From the NCBI RefSeq assembly GCF_029784155.1, contig NC_073693.1, positions 138,001,988 to 138,065,987 of the forward strand: 64,000 bases of DNA. The letters are read 5' to 3'. The notes under the pieces were generated by a model, which was not told the origin of the DNA, made no database searches, and saw only the letters and a program-made list of their open reading frames with translations. The translations under genes were made by a program, and so were the position numbers. Shown piece by piece: positions 10,968 through 22,465 of the stretch. Numbering within the stretch: the first letter of the stretch is position 1; each line of letters starts with the position of its first letter. Origin of the DNA: Uranotaenia lowii. Lineage: Eukaryota > Arthropoda > Insecta > Diptera > Culicidae.

Positions 10968-12580
10968 CCAGGATGACCAAAAACAAAATTGAAAAAATTG
11001 TCAAAATTGACATGATTGACAAAATCTACAAAATTAACAAAATCGACAAAATTGACAAAATTGACAAAATTCACAAAACTGACAAAATGGACAAAATTTA
11101 CAAATTGGGCAAGATTGACAAAATTGACCAAATTGACAAAGTTGAAATAATTGACAAAAATGACAAAATTCACAACATTGACATGAATGACAAAACTGAC
11201 AGAGTCGAAAAAATCACAAAATTAGCAAAATTGACAAAATTGTCTAAATTGACCAAAATGAAAAAAATTACAAGATTGACAAAATTGACAAATATGACAA
11301 AAAGACAAAATTGACAAAATAATTCACAAAACTGACAAAATAGATAAAATTGACAAAATTTTTAAAAAAATGACAAAACTGAAAAAAATAACAAAATCGA
11401 CAAGATTGACAAAATTGACGAAATTGACAAAAATTGCGAAATTGACAAAATTGTTGAAATGGACAAAAATGACAAAACTAACGAAATTGTTGAAATGGAC
11501 AAAATTGATAAAATAGACATAATTGACATAAATGACGAAATTGACAAAACTGAAAAAAATTGACAAAATTGACAAAACTGATAAAATTGACAAAACTGAC
11601 AAAACTGACAAAATTGACAAAATTGACCAAACTGACAAAATCGAAAAATTCACAAAATTAGCAAAATTGACAAAATTGTCTAAATTGACCAAACTGAAAA
11701 AATTTACAAGATTGACAAAATTGACAAATATGACAAAAAGACAAAATTGACAAAATAATTCACAAAACTGACAAAATAGATAAAATTGACAATTTAAAAA
11801 AAAAAAATGATAAAACTGAAAAAATTAACAAGATTGACAAAATTGACGAAATTGACAAAATTTGCGAAATTGACAAAAGTGACAAAATTGTTGAAATGGA
11901 CAAAAATGACAAAACTAACGAAATTGTTGAAATGGACAAAATTTATAAAATAGACATAATTGACATAATGACAAAATTGACAAAACTGAAAAAAGTTGAC
12001 AAAATTGACAAAACTGACAAAATTGACAAAATTCACAAAATATACATAATTTACTAAATATGCAAAATTTACAAAATTTACTGAATTTATAAAGTTTACA
12101 AAGTTTACAAAATTTACAAAATTTACAAAATTTACAAAATTTACAAAATTTACAAAATTTACAAAATTTACAAAATTTAAAAAATTTACAAAATTTACAA
12201 AATTTACAAAATTTACAAAATTTACAAAATTTACAAAATTTACAAAATTTACAAAATTTACAAAATTTACAAAATTTACAAAATTTACAAAATTTACAAA
12301 ATTTACAAAATTTACAAAATTTACAAAATTTACAAAATTTACAAAATTTACAAAATTTACAAAATTTACAAAATTTACAAAATTTACAAAATTTACAAAA
12401 TTTACAAAATTTACAAAATTTACAAAATTTACAAAATTTACAATATTGACAATATTGACAAAATATACAAAATAGACAATATTGACAAAATGTACATAAT
12501 TGACTAAATTTACAAAATAACAAAATTTTCAAAATTAACTAATTTGATAAAATTGACAAGATTGAAAAGAATATCGGAAT
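10968..12580. repeat. 9-bp minisatellite, (ACAAAATTG)n passing into (ACAAAATTT)n
   Basis: About 1.6 kb of a 9-base unit. From 10968 to about 12040 the unit is mainly ACAAAATTG with many variants. From about 12098 to 12440 it is almost purely ACAAAATTT. After that ATTGACA variants return. Because 9 is a multiple of 3, both strands carry long open frames of a repeating tripeptide; these are not genes. Confidence 0.95.
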
Positions 12581-12599
12581 TTTAAAAACTGACAAAAAT

Positions 12600-13534
12600 G
12601 GTAAATTGACATAATTAAATATATTGACATTTCAAATAGTCAATACTTTTAACTTTTAAAGTTAATTCTACCGATTATGGTGCCCTACTTTGAAGCAACG
12701 TATTTGACACTAGCAATTGTAATTTTATCCAATAATTTTATCAATGCATTTGTTTCCTTTACTTGATAGGATGAACTATTTGAAATACATGGTCAGGCAT
12801 CTTTTCTAAATTGTATTCGTAATTTGTATACCCCTTCCATTTTAAAGTTACCTATAACTCCAAAAGGAGTAAATTTAGTGAGATTATATATCATAGAATC
12901 AGAATCATAAAAGATATTTCAGAATCCAGTTATCCAAAAATATCTAATAAGTTGCAAATAATAATCTACTCTGTTATACAGTGTGTTTCAAATGTTATGA
13001 AAATTCTGACAGCACACTGCAATCTCGACGAAATTTGTTCTGCAGTTTAAATCCTGGCCAGTTGGATTATCTTCAGGATCCATTTTTAGAACGTAATCTC
13101 CTTCTGGCGACCCAATGATAAGTTTAGGAAGTCTAATAACATCAACTCCGTGACATCAATTGATGCATTTTGACTTCTAAAACCTTAGTGGATATGGGTT
13201 GGCTCAAATTCCGTGGAATACATAGTTTCAAAAAAGATAAAAATGTACGAGAATTATTCGATCTTTTTAACCATCTGAAAGCCACATTTTATCGCAAATG
13301 TTCCGTTTTATCTTTGAAACAACTTTTGATTTTCGAAAAAACTTATCGTTGGAGAAAATTTCCAATGATTTCTTTTTTCAAAAAATGCGTAACCATATGG
13401 GCTGAAAAACTAGATTTTTAGTACTTTTTAACTTGTACTTTTAACCCATTTCAACAAAATTTTTTCCTTGGTTTTGAAACATATTAAGGCTATCTCAAAG
13501 TTCAATATATTTTTTGTTAAAATTGTTGTACTAT
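12600..13534. other. Spacer outside the long inverted repeat
   Basis: No recognised coding or RNA feature. A weak ORF at 13170-13421 reads ELFDLFNHLKATFYRKC, without a known motif, and may belong to the same old element as the adjoining inverted repeat. Confidence 0.45.
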
Positions 13535-14150
13535 TAACTGAGATATGGGGATTTTTTTTTATTATCTGACGGGTTTGCGCCGGGGGTCTTCAGATTTTCC
13601 CCCAAATTGAAAATTTGGTTCATTTTTGCGACTTAAAAACACATGTATTTTTTCAGATTTCTACCATTTTTATTTTTCGAGTTAGCTTCGGTTGAATTTT
13701 TTGTAAATAAAAAATAACCATTTTTCAAATTTACATAACTCTGTTGTTTCTCAACAGAAATAATAAAATAGCACATCAAAATGCATTGAAATTTTATCAG
13801 CTTTCCAAATAGAATAGTTGAAAAAAATTAAATAATTACCTTCATCATGAAAAGTTGTAAATAAACTTTAAATGGCGAATAAAAGTACCGTCTGCACCAC
13901 CGAATATTTTACAAAAAATACCATTGTATAGCTCGATTCATGATGCAACTTTCATCTGAAGACACCAAAGTGGGCCATTAACACCTTGAAGAGTTATGAA
14001 AGAAATAATGACAATAAATCTCTTTTTTTGCATCGAAAACAAACAATGGTCGAACAACTGCACTCATATATGGAGATAGCAAGCACTTCTAACAACATGG
14101 AAACAAAAGAACTTATCAAAGCTGGTAAAAAACACTATTTTCGTCCTTTT
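13535..14150 (+). repeat. Left arm of a long inverted repeat
   Basis: This arm of about 615 bp is the inverted copy of 15617-16019 plus 18425-18643. Matching landmarks include ATCTGAAGACACCAAAGTGG (near 13958) and CATGGAAACAAAAGAACTTA (near 14097). I estimate under 10 percent divergence. The outer edge is placed where similarity fades near the ATATGGGGA phrase; no target duplication was identified. Confidence 0.88.
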
Positions 14151-14252
14151 CAGACTGCCCCTAATCGCATAACAGTCCCATATGAATTTTCGTCATTTAA
14201 GGTCAACATAAGGCTTCAACATAAAAGACTAAAAAAAGAGGTTTTGTTCTAG
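13944..14252 (+). pseudogene. Unrecognised ORF partly inside the inverted-repeat arm
   Basis: The frame opens after a stop at about 13940. It reads LKTPKWAINTLKSYERN, then KQTMVEQLHSYMEIA, KKHYFRPFQTAPNRITVPYE and VNIRLQHKRL before its stop. Composition is lysine- and asparagine-rich but the frame looks protein-like rather than random. The part inside the arm is also open in the opposite arm on the minus strand, with a few amino-acid changes, and then diverges. I do not recognise the family. It could be a fragment of a transposon-encoded protein. Confidence 0.35.
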
Positions 14253-15616
14253 AAATTTCGAAAAAAAAATCAATTCGTGTCTGTTTTATATGAAATATAC
14301 CTGAATAACAGTCTCATATGTGAAATACCACGGATTTGGTTACTTTTCAATGTTTCTTTCGGCGAAATAGTCTTTGAATTATTGCTTTGAATCATTTAAA
14401 CATTTTTCTAACTCACTTGATGTCGAATGATGCACACTAGTTTTCGAAGGCAGGTCTGACTTTCTTAGGAATGACTTCCTGAGCGAAAAACTATCGGATG
14501 CAATCAAAAATCGTAAAAAGATTCAACTTACAATGTGGAGTTTATGATATTTTTTTGCAAAAGTATGTTTCTTTTTCTGACAATTGCATTTAGAAGTTCA
14601 AAAATGATCAAATTTAAGTCTTAGAAAGTAGCTTGGTGAGAAAAATATATTTTGTATGGGACTGTTATGCTAGTAGATTCGAAAAAGGTTTCAAATATGG
14701 TCGATTAACAGTCCCATAATGAATAAAAATGGTGCTCTCGACCTTACCAATAACCCAATTTCGAAAATTTCAGGCCTAACGATTTATTATGACAACCTAG
14801 AAACGATTTTCGTTTATGCTGAAAGTGGTGGTCACAATTTAAAAATATATTCCAAAACAGAAAAAGCTGATTGTCTCGCTTGTTTATTTTTGTATATGGG
14901 ACTGTTATGAAAGAAGGGGCGGTAGATTGTTGCAGCTTAACTGACTTCATGTTAAATACAAAAATCTTTTAACGTATTCGTTTATACCCAGTTTTGCACC
15001 AGGTCACAACAAGTTATGCACATTTTACTGTCATTTTTAGAAGTTTATGCGCTAAGTTTTGCATCCGTAATTCCCCAGATTTGATTTAAAATGGACGGTG
15101 GAACACTGAAGATTCGTGTGTGAGCGATCGAGGTAGCAAAACACTGACGACGAATTATGTTCTTTCTAGTATGGTAAACCTCAAAACTGGGCGAATGTAG
15201 AAAACGAATACGGTAAAAGTATCATATTTTCATAATTTTACAGCCTGGGCTGGCCATACTGAGCTCTTTGATTATTTCTGCCACTTTCTGCCACATTCGT
15301 GCCACTTTCTCATAACTTTTTGATCAATGGGAAAGGATTTTGGTGTCCAGTGCTTAGCTCCCGATATAAAAACTATGTAAAGCACGTCTATATTTCTTTT
15401 TTTAATCACATTTTTGTGATTCCAAACACAGGGACTAAACCTTCTACTATTGGCATTGATTATGCTTAACAATGATCTTTGATCGAAAAATTAATAAGTT
15501 ATATAGTATATGACCAGGTTGTAAAAGCAACATTCCCATTATTAGTTATATCACTTTAACAATACGATACTCAGAATTTTGGTTAAAATTTAAAATCAGT
15601 TTGGCTGCAAACACTC
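14151..15616. other. Spacer between the inverted-repeat arms
   Basis: About 1.47 kb of AT-rich DNA. Its notable content is a recurring motif around TATGGGACTGTTATG and its reverse complement, with five copies between about 14171 and 14905. A short frame at 14719-14910 has no recognised domain. Confidence 0.5.
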
Positions 15617-16019
15617 TACAAAGCACGAAAAGTAGTGTTTTATACCTGCTTTGGTAAGTTCTTTTGTTTCCATGTTGTTAGAAGTGCTTGCTATCTTCAT
15701 ATGTGAGTGCAGTTGTTCGACCATTGTTTGTTTTCGATGCAAAAAAAGAGATTTATTGTCATTATTTCTTTCATAACTCTTTAAGGTGTTAATGGCCCAC
15801 TTTGGTGTCTTCAGATAAAAGTTGCATCATGAATCGAGCTATACAATGGTATTTTTTGCAAAATATTCGGTGGTGCAGACGGTACTTTTAGACGCCATTT
15901 AAAGTTTATTTACAACTTTTCATGTTGAAGGTCATTATTTAATTTTTTTCAACTATTCTATTTGGAAAGCTGATAAAATTTCAATGCATTTTGATGTGCT
16001 ATTTTATTATTTCCGTTGA
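15617..16019 (-). repeat. Right arm of the long inverted repeat, first part
   Basis: Inverted copy of the inner two thirds of the left arm. It is interrupted after CGTTGA (16014-16019) by the family C retrotransposon and continues at 18425. Confidence 0.88.
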
Positions 16020-18424
16020 TGATGATGATGATGGTCCCACCTCATTCCCCTGCACATACTTGAGCTGGTCGAGTTATCTTTAAGATAATTTATTGATTGA
16101 CTATTCTTACAGAATCAGTAAGCAAATAAAAACGGACCGATTTCTGTTTTGTGCTTGCAATGCACTTCATATATATACTGAATTATTATTTTCTAACTTT
16201 ATTCCGCGCGCGTGGCTCAAACGTGTGCAGACTTTCTCTTTATTTTTACTCTACTCTACAGATGGCAGAAGGCCAAAAAAAAAAATTCAAAAATCAAAAC
16301 AAATATCATCATCATCATCGGACGAAAACAATGATTTGCATGTCTATTCTACTACGATCACATGGCAATTACGTCAAATATTACAATCTTCCCTTATTAT
16401 CTACTTTTTAAAATTCTATTCTACTTTTATGTGAGAAATACAAAGTTTTTTGAACTCAGCCAAGTTATGAGCACATTTAATTTCTCGCGGTAGCAAATTA
16501 AAGTCTCGAATACCTTTATAATACAGCGAATTTTGAGTTGCACTAAGAATAAAAGTGGGTGTTCTCACTTCCGATGCATTTCTAGTGTTGTATCTATGGA
16601 TATCACTTCCTCTAACTATTCGGTTACTTAAATACGGTGGCAATAGATTATTGACTATTTTGTAAATGAACACCATTGTCAAATATTTAATTCTTTGTTT
16701 AACAGATAACCATTGTAGAGCGTCCAGCATGAAACGGGAGGAAGTGTATCGACTACATTTCAAAATCAAACGCATTATTTTATTTTGTAAGCGCTGCAAT
16801 CGTGACAACTGAATTTCATTAGCTAGAAAAAGAATAGATGAACAGAAATCAATGTGTGGTGCAATGATAGATTTATACAGCTGAATTTTACTGGCAATTG
16901 TTAAGTCATTTTTCAATCGGCACAATACTCCATATTTCTTTGCAATTTTTTTGATAACATTGTCAATATGATTTTTGAACGTTAACTTATCGTCAATCGT
17001 CACACCAAGATATTTAATTTCACTAACGCGATCAATCGGCTCTCCATCTAGGTTAACATTAACATCGGAAAGCTCAAATCGTGACGAAATTATCATATAC
17101 TTTGTTTTACTAATATTCAATTTTAATTTTTTAAATTTGAGCCAATTTACAAGAGTATGCAAATCTTCATTCAGATGTAATAAAGCTTTAGCCACGTCTC
17201 GTTCAGCAATAAACAAAACAGTATCGTCAGCAAAAAGATTAATATCACAAAATCGTAAAACCCGTTTTAGATCATTTATGTACATTATAAATAAAATGGG
17301 ACCTAGTACACTTCCCTGAGGCACACCAAGCGAGTTTTCCAATGTTTTCGATATGCAATTATTATAAGATGTTTTTTGAGTTCTGTTACATAAGTAACTG
17401 CTAAACCATTTAAGCACATTACCACAAATCCCAAATTGTTTCAAAGTTTTCAATAACAATGGTCTAGAAATAGTTTCAAAAGCACGTTTTAAATCTAAAA
17501 ATACAGTAATAATTGGTTCTTTATTTTCGAAATATTGTTTCCATTTTGCTAAAACAAGATTTAATGCAGTTTCACACGAGTGTTTCTCTCGATATCCTGA
17601 TTGTTCTGGAATAAGTAATTGATAACTATTCAAATATTTCATCAACTGTTCTTTTACAACTAGCTCTAAAAGTTTTTCTAGTGTATGCAACATATTGATT
17701 GGGCGAAACTCTTCAGATTTAATCGTTCCATGGATTTTCGGAATAGGAATCACGAGAGATTCCTTCCAAACTTGCGGCACGTGTCCGGTCTCTAATGATT
17801 CATTTATAAGATTCAACAGAGGTTCTCCGATTACATGAAAGCAATCCTGAAGATTTTTTGCAGTTACATTGTCAATTCCAGCTGATTTTTGTAGTGAAAA
17901 ACAAATCTTTTTTAATTCAATATAACTTATAGCTTTAAAGACTTCTAATTTACTATCAACTTGAAAATTAAGTTCACCAGGTTCACTGACTTCATCACTG
18001 CTCTGGTTGATGATAGAGACGCTTTCGATAAAATACTTGTTAAATATAGTGGCAATAACATTATCAGATTCTTCTTCGACTCCTTCAAAAGTGACTACTT
18101 TTGTTGAATTACTCTGAGCATTCCTTAATTTTTTCAAAATTTTCCATAATTCCTTGCTGTTATGTTTATTGTGATCAATTTTCTTCTGAATATATTCACT
18201 TCTAGTTCTTTTCAAAGACCTTGAATAAAGATTTCTCACCATTGTATACTGATTCCATGTAATTACGCAATTAGATCTGCAGAACTGTTTATAAAGTCTG
18301 TCTCTTTTGCGTTTTAGTCGCCAAAGTTTTATATTGTACCAACTATTCGAATTTGAAACTTCTACATTTTTTTCAGTTACAAGCTCATTTGTACACGTTT
18401 TCATTATGTCAGTAATGTCGTTGA
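16014..18424 (-). mobile_element. 5'-truncated non-LTR retrotransposon family C with 6-bp target duplication
   Basis: The insertion splits the right inverted-repeat arm. CGTTGA occurs at both edges (16014-16019 and 18419-18424), and the uninterrupted left arm provides the empty site for comparison. On the minus strand the 3' end carries a short TCA-type microsatellite tail (16015-16032 on the plus strand). The 5' end falls in the linker before the reverse transcriptase, so the endonuclease is missing. Confidence 0.88.
16416..18404 (-). CDS. Partial reverse transcriptase protein of family C
   Basis: An uninterrupted frame of about 660 residues. It would copy the element's RNA at a nicked target. 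Motifs, in residue numbers of the longest frame (whose codon 1 lies at 18431): VPQVWKESLVIPIPK near 218-232, FRPINMLHTLEKLLE near 242, motif A FLDLKRAFETI near 311, motif B GVPQGSVLGPILFIMYINDL near 369, and the intact catalytic FADD near 399-402. The residues before the first internal methionine are partly encoded by target DNA, because the frame reads out of the truncated element into the flanking arm. The true start is therefore absent; I use the first methionine inside the element. The arrangement resembles the CR1/L2/Jockey group; the clade is an inference. The intact frame points to a young copy. Confidence 0.85.
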   Translation of the reverse strand: MKTCTNELVTEKNVEVSNSNSWYNIKLWRLKRKRDRLYKQFCRSNCVITWNQYTMVRNLYSRSLKRTRSEYIQKKIDHNKHNSKELWKILKKLRNAQSNSTKVVTFEGVEEESDNVIATIFNKYFIESVSIINQSSDEVSEPGELNFQVDSKLEVFKAISYIELKKICFSLQKSAGIDNVTAKNLQDCFHVIGEPLLNLINESLETGHVPQVWKESLVIPIPKIHGTIKSEEFRPINMLHTLEKLLELVVKEQLMKYLNSYQLLIPEQSGYREKHSCETALNLVLAKWKQYFENKEPIITVFLDLKRAFETISRPLLLKTLKQFGICGNVLKWFSSYLCNRTQKTSYNNCISKTLENSLGVPQGSVLGPILFIMYINDLKRVLRFCDINLFADDTVLFIAERDVAKALLHLNEDLHTLVNWLKFKKLKLNISKTKYMIISSRFELSDVNVNLDGEPIDRVSEIKYLGVTIDDKLTFKNHIDNVIKKIAKKYGVLCRLKNDLTIASKIQLYKSIIAPHIDFCSSILFLANEIQLSRLQRLQNKIMRLILKCSRYTSSRFMLDALQWLSVKQRIKYLTMVFIYKIVNNLLPPYLSNRIVRGSDIHRYNTRNASEVRTPTFILSATQNSLYYKGIRDFNLLPREIKCAHNLAEFKKLCISHIKVE

Positions 18425-18643
18425 GAAACAACAGAGCTATGCAGCTTTGAAAAATGGTTATTTTTTATATACAAAAAAATCTAACCGAAGCTAACTTAAA
18501 AAATGAAAATGTTAGAAATCTGAAAAGATACATGTGTGTTTAAGTCGCAAAAATGAACCAAATTTTCAATTTTGGGGAAAATCTGAAGACCCCCGGCGCA
18601 AATTGTCAGATAATAAAAAAAAATCCCCATATTTCAACTGATT
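18425..18643 (-). repeat. Right arm of the long inverted repeat, second part
   Basis: Continues the match to the left arm after the family C insertion. AAATCTGAAGACCCCCGGCG near 18582 corresponds to the reverse complement of the left arm near 13580. Similarity fades after CCCCATAT near 18640. Confidence 0.85.
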
Positions 18644-18651
18644 CAAAAAAT

Positions 18652-19080
18652 TAAACTCGTTACATATTTGTCGATTTGTTGTCGTTTTTCTCCCAACCCC
18701 TCCTTTAGACGGGGTTTATATTTTCTTTTCTATCTATCTACCAAGAATTTTTTTTCTCTCGAAAAACAACCCTGAGTGGTTGTAATTTTTAGACCAAGCT
18801 GTCAATAATTTTTCATGAAGCATTAAAATAATGTCTTCATAAAAACTTCGTGCATGTCCAGTTTTTTTCATATTCATAAGCTTCTTTAAGCTGTAGCTTT
18901 TGGCAATTGCATATCAAACAGTTGCCATTAATGTGGATTATAAGATTATCGTGGTTTAAAGCATAGTGCGCAAAAAGTTAGTTAAAAGAATGATTTTTTT
19001 GTTTTTGTTTTTTTTTTTTGCCGATTGAAGTGAACCCCGTCTAAAGGCGGGTTTGGGCTTTAGCGAGTTTATTAAATAAA
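18652..19080. mobile_element. MITE-like inverted-repeat element (candidate)
   Basis: The phrase CCTTTAGACGGGGTT at 18702-18716 is repeated exactly inverted at 19033-19047. The surrounding 25 bases (18692-18716 against 19033-19057) match at 22 positions. AAACTCG occurs further out on both sides. The interior has no coding capacity. The outer limits and any target duplication are not resolved. Confidence 0.5.
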
Positions 19081-21069
19081 ATAATGCCAAAATTCCAAAT
19101 TTGATTCATAATAAGCGATGGAAATAGTGTGCATAATTCTTTTCATATCGTCGTAAAACGTCTTATGACGTTCATGAACATTCGACAGCAAGTTTAATAC
19201 CCAGGTTATGTCGAGTGGTCCAAATTAAGTCCCTAAGGAATTAAGTAGGACCTATTTTCGACATGGGTCAAATTGCTATTACAGAAAGTTTTTTGGGTCT
19301 TCGAGCTTGCAAACAATTTTGTTTTATCATAGCTCTGAACATGTTTGTATTTGTTAAATCCATCACATTTATGCAGAAAATCTCTTGAAAGTTGACTCCA
19401 ATTATGGCACGTCCTCCTGAAATTGGCTTGGTTCGGCCCAACTGTGAAAAAACATAACTTTTTTTTGAATTTTCTCTCCTTTATCAACTTATTCAAACGA
19501 AATATTGGATATGATTGAAATCATAAGAAGTACCTTTAACTATATTTGTTCAAAAATTTTCATGATGAACATGATTTATGAAATAAATATTGGAAACAGC
19601 TGTAATAAGTCCGTTACCCTATGCTTTCAAGCTTTGAATCGACAATTCAGCAAAGAAAGGAGACACTGAAGCTTAATATCCCGATAAGATAATTTTGCCA
19701 ATAACGAACATTTGACATTTTTTCTAAACAATGTAAAAATGAATCATCACAATTCATTGCTACCTTTACATTTCTTCTAGATAGCATAAGAATCACCAAT
19801 TGTTGATGTTTTACTTTGAATTTAATAAATATCAATCCATTCAATTTCATATTGGAGAAGGATGTATTAAGTTGTTTTTTTCGTTAATTTGCAATGGCAA
19901 GTGGGTTGGGTGCGGGAGGGATCTTACAATACAATGAATCATCTTGTCAAGGCAAACATAATTTGTTCGATATAGATTCTAAATAAACATTGCATCAGTG
20001 GAGGATGCTCTGAACGTGATCGTTTATCGGACATAATCGAAAAGCGCACAATGTCAATGGGCGACAATTCATAGTGCCGCTAAGTGAGCTCTACCTGAAT
20101 CACTTCATAGTGAGCGATAATGACCTGATAACGGAAAATGTGAACAACGCATGCCATTGAATTTAACAACTCCACACATTACACCAATGCGAGAAAGGTT
20201 TAAATTAACCACTACTAAACCCTGGTACTATTTATTATGGTGTACACAAACATGGCCCAAGACTAATGCCTACGGGTTGATTAGTTCATGTAGGTATGAG
20301 TAACAGTTTTAGCAATGTAATATGTTATTCTTATATCATTTATCATTCAATGCCTCATATAGGTCTTCAAATCGTCACTTACTTGTTGCATTTTCATCAA
20401 AAATACGAGTTAGGCCGATGAGTTCATGGCTCCTCTTGTGCAAATGTCAGTATAGGCTGTTGTTTGTCACATTGCAATAGACGAAGCTGCTAGAACCTAT
20501 TCCATTATAGCTAAATATAACGATACGATAAACATGCGTTGAAATTATAACAAAAACAAAACGCCTACTACTATCAGCAATGCCACGGGAAGTTCTTTTC
20601 ACGTGGTGGTGGCGGCCAGCAATTATAATCCCCGCACGAGGTACCTAGGTTATTTTCATTTTTCCGCTTTGGCTCCGATCGGCGGCGCCTGGTGCCATTT
20701 TGCGAAAATTGACTCACCTGTTCCTGTGATGCAAGCTCAGTAGGCGGGAGGCAGGTCCGATTTGCCTTTTAAGGGCATATGATATGACAGAACATTTGCC
20801 GGCCGAGTGACTTTCTTCGTATTTTTTTTTGGATTGAAGTCGTTTTACACTTTTATTTTAATTTCTTTAATTTTTCGATCGGTTTTGTTTTGATTGCTAA
20901 CTTTGGAGTTCGTTCTATACCGCTGCCACAGCTTAGGCGTTTTTAAAGTTTGGTTATAGCTACGATTATTGACATTCTTGAGAGAAAGAGGCGAGAAATC
21001 ATACTCAAAACATGCAGTAAGAAAGTCGGAAATAAAGGATCTCTGTCATTGAAAATCAAAGTGAATATA
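19081..21069. other. Spacer without recognised genes
   Basis: No domain-bearing frame. A more GC-rich patch at 20590-20810 contains a consensus-like splice donor CAGGTGAGT on the minus strand (20720-20712), but no protein could be linked to it. Confidence 0.5.
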
Positions 21070-22465
21070 CACTCAGGTTTTTTTACGCGGTATTTCGTCC
21101 CGCGTAAAAAAAAACCCGCGTAAAAAAAAACCGCGTTAATTCGAAAATCCGCATAAAAAAAACCGCGTTAATTCGAAAATCCGCGTAAAAAAAAACCGCG
21201 TTAATTCGAAAATCCGCGTAAAAAAAACCTCGTTAATTCGAAAATCCGCGTAAAAAAACCCCGAATTTCGAAAATCCACGTAAAAAAACCATTTTAATTA
21301 AAAAATTCGAGCAAAAAAGCACGTGACTAAAAAAATGCGAAAGAACCATGATTATTTAAAAATTTGCGTACAATGATAGATTATTTTTAAGATAAAAAAC
21401 AAAATCAATTAGATCGTCTGATGTCTCATGTCTCAGGTCTCATGTTCCATGTCTCAGGTCTCATGTCTCATGTCTTAGGTCTCATATCCCAGGTCTCATG
21501 TCTCATGTCTCATGTCTCAGGTCTCATATCTCATGTCTCATGTCTCAGGTCTCATGTCTCATGTCTTAGGTCTCATATCCCAGGTCTCATGTCTCATGTC
21601 TCATGTCTCAGGTCTCATATCTCATGTCTCATGTCTCATGTCTCAGGTCTCATGTCTCATGTCTCATGTCTCAGGTCTCATGTCTCATGTCTCATGTCTC
21701 ATGTCTCAGGTCTCAAGTCTTAGGTCTCAAGTCTCATGTCTCATGTCTCATGTCTCTTGTCTCAGGTCTCAGGTCTCAGGTATCATGTCTCATGTCTCAT
21801 GTCTCATATCTCAGGTCTCATGTCTCATATCTCAGGTCTCATGTCTCATGTCTCATGTCTCAAGTCTCAGGTCTCATGTCTCATGTCTCAGGTCTCATGT
21901 CTCAGGTCTCATATCTCAGGTCTCATGTCTCATTTCTCATGTCTCATGTCTCAGGTCTCAGGTCTCAGGTCTCATGTCTCATGTCTCATGTCTCATGTCT
22001 CATATCTCAGGTCTCATGTCTCATGTCTCATGTCTCAGGTCTCATGTCTCATGTCTCATGTCTCAGGTCTCATGTCTCAGGTCTCATGTCTCATGTCTCA
22101 GGTCTCATGTCTCAGGTCTCATATCTCAGGTCTCATGTCTCATGTCTCAGGTCTCATGTCTCATGTCTCATGTCTCATGTCTCAGGTCTCAGGTCTCAGG
22201 TCTCAGGTCTCAGGTCTCAAGTCTCAGGTCTCAGGACTCAGATATCATGTATCACGTTCTTAGTCTCAGAGCTAAGATTTTCCCAACTACAAAAAGAATC
22301 TAAGTGTTTTCCTTTGAAAAAGTCTTAGAATATTTTCTCTCAAAAACCGCGTTAATTCGAAAATCCGCGTAAAAAAAACCGCGTTAATTCGAAAATCCGC
22401 GTAAAAAAAGCCGCGTAAAAAAAAAACCGTGTAAAAAAAAACCGCGTAAAAAAAACCTCAGTGTA
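21068..22465. mobile_element. TA-flanked inverted-repeat element filled with satellite repeats
   Basis: The left end (from 21070) reads CACTCAGGTTTTTTTACGCG, and the right end (to 22463) is its inverted copy with one base difference and one extra T. TA flanks both ends (21068-21069 and 22464-22465), as expected of a TA-inserting DNA transposon. Inside each end are tandem units of about 32 bp built from the terminal motif (ACCGCGTTAATTCGAAAATC and a poly-A linker). The middle is a separate 7-bp array. No transposase is present. Confidence 0.8.
21418..22250. repeat. 7-bp minisatellite, TCTCATG/TCTCAGG units
   Basis: About 830 bp of a 7-base unit in which one position alternates, giving TCTCATG and TCTCAGG with rarer TCTCATA and TCTCAAG. 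Three plus-strand frames stay open because seven units of three bases give a 7-residue repeat; these are not genes. The array lies inside the TA-flanked element. Confidence 0.95.

Noticed and set aside
11915..12532. 205-codon minus-strand frame rich in KFC
   Set aside because: Translation of the 9-base minisatellite, whose period is a multiple of three.
18405..18431. Native start of the family C protein at 18431
   Set aside because: The first codons lie in the target DNA (inverted-repeat arm), beyond the CGTTGA duplication, so they belong to the flank.
21421..22328. Several MSHVSGL-type frames up to 263 codons
   Set aside because: Translations of the 7-bp array in three frames.
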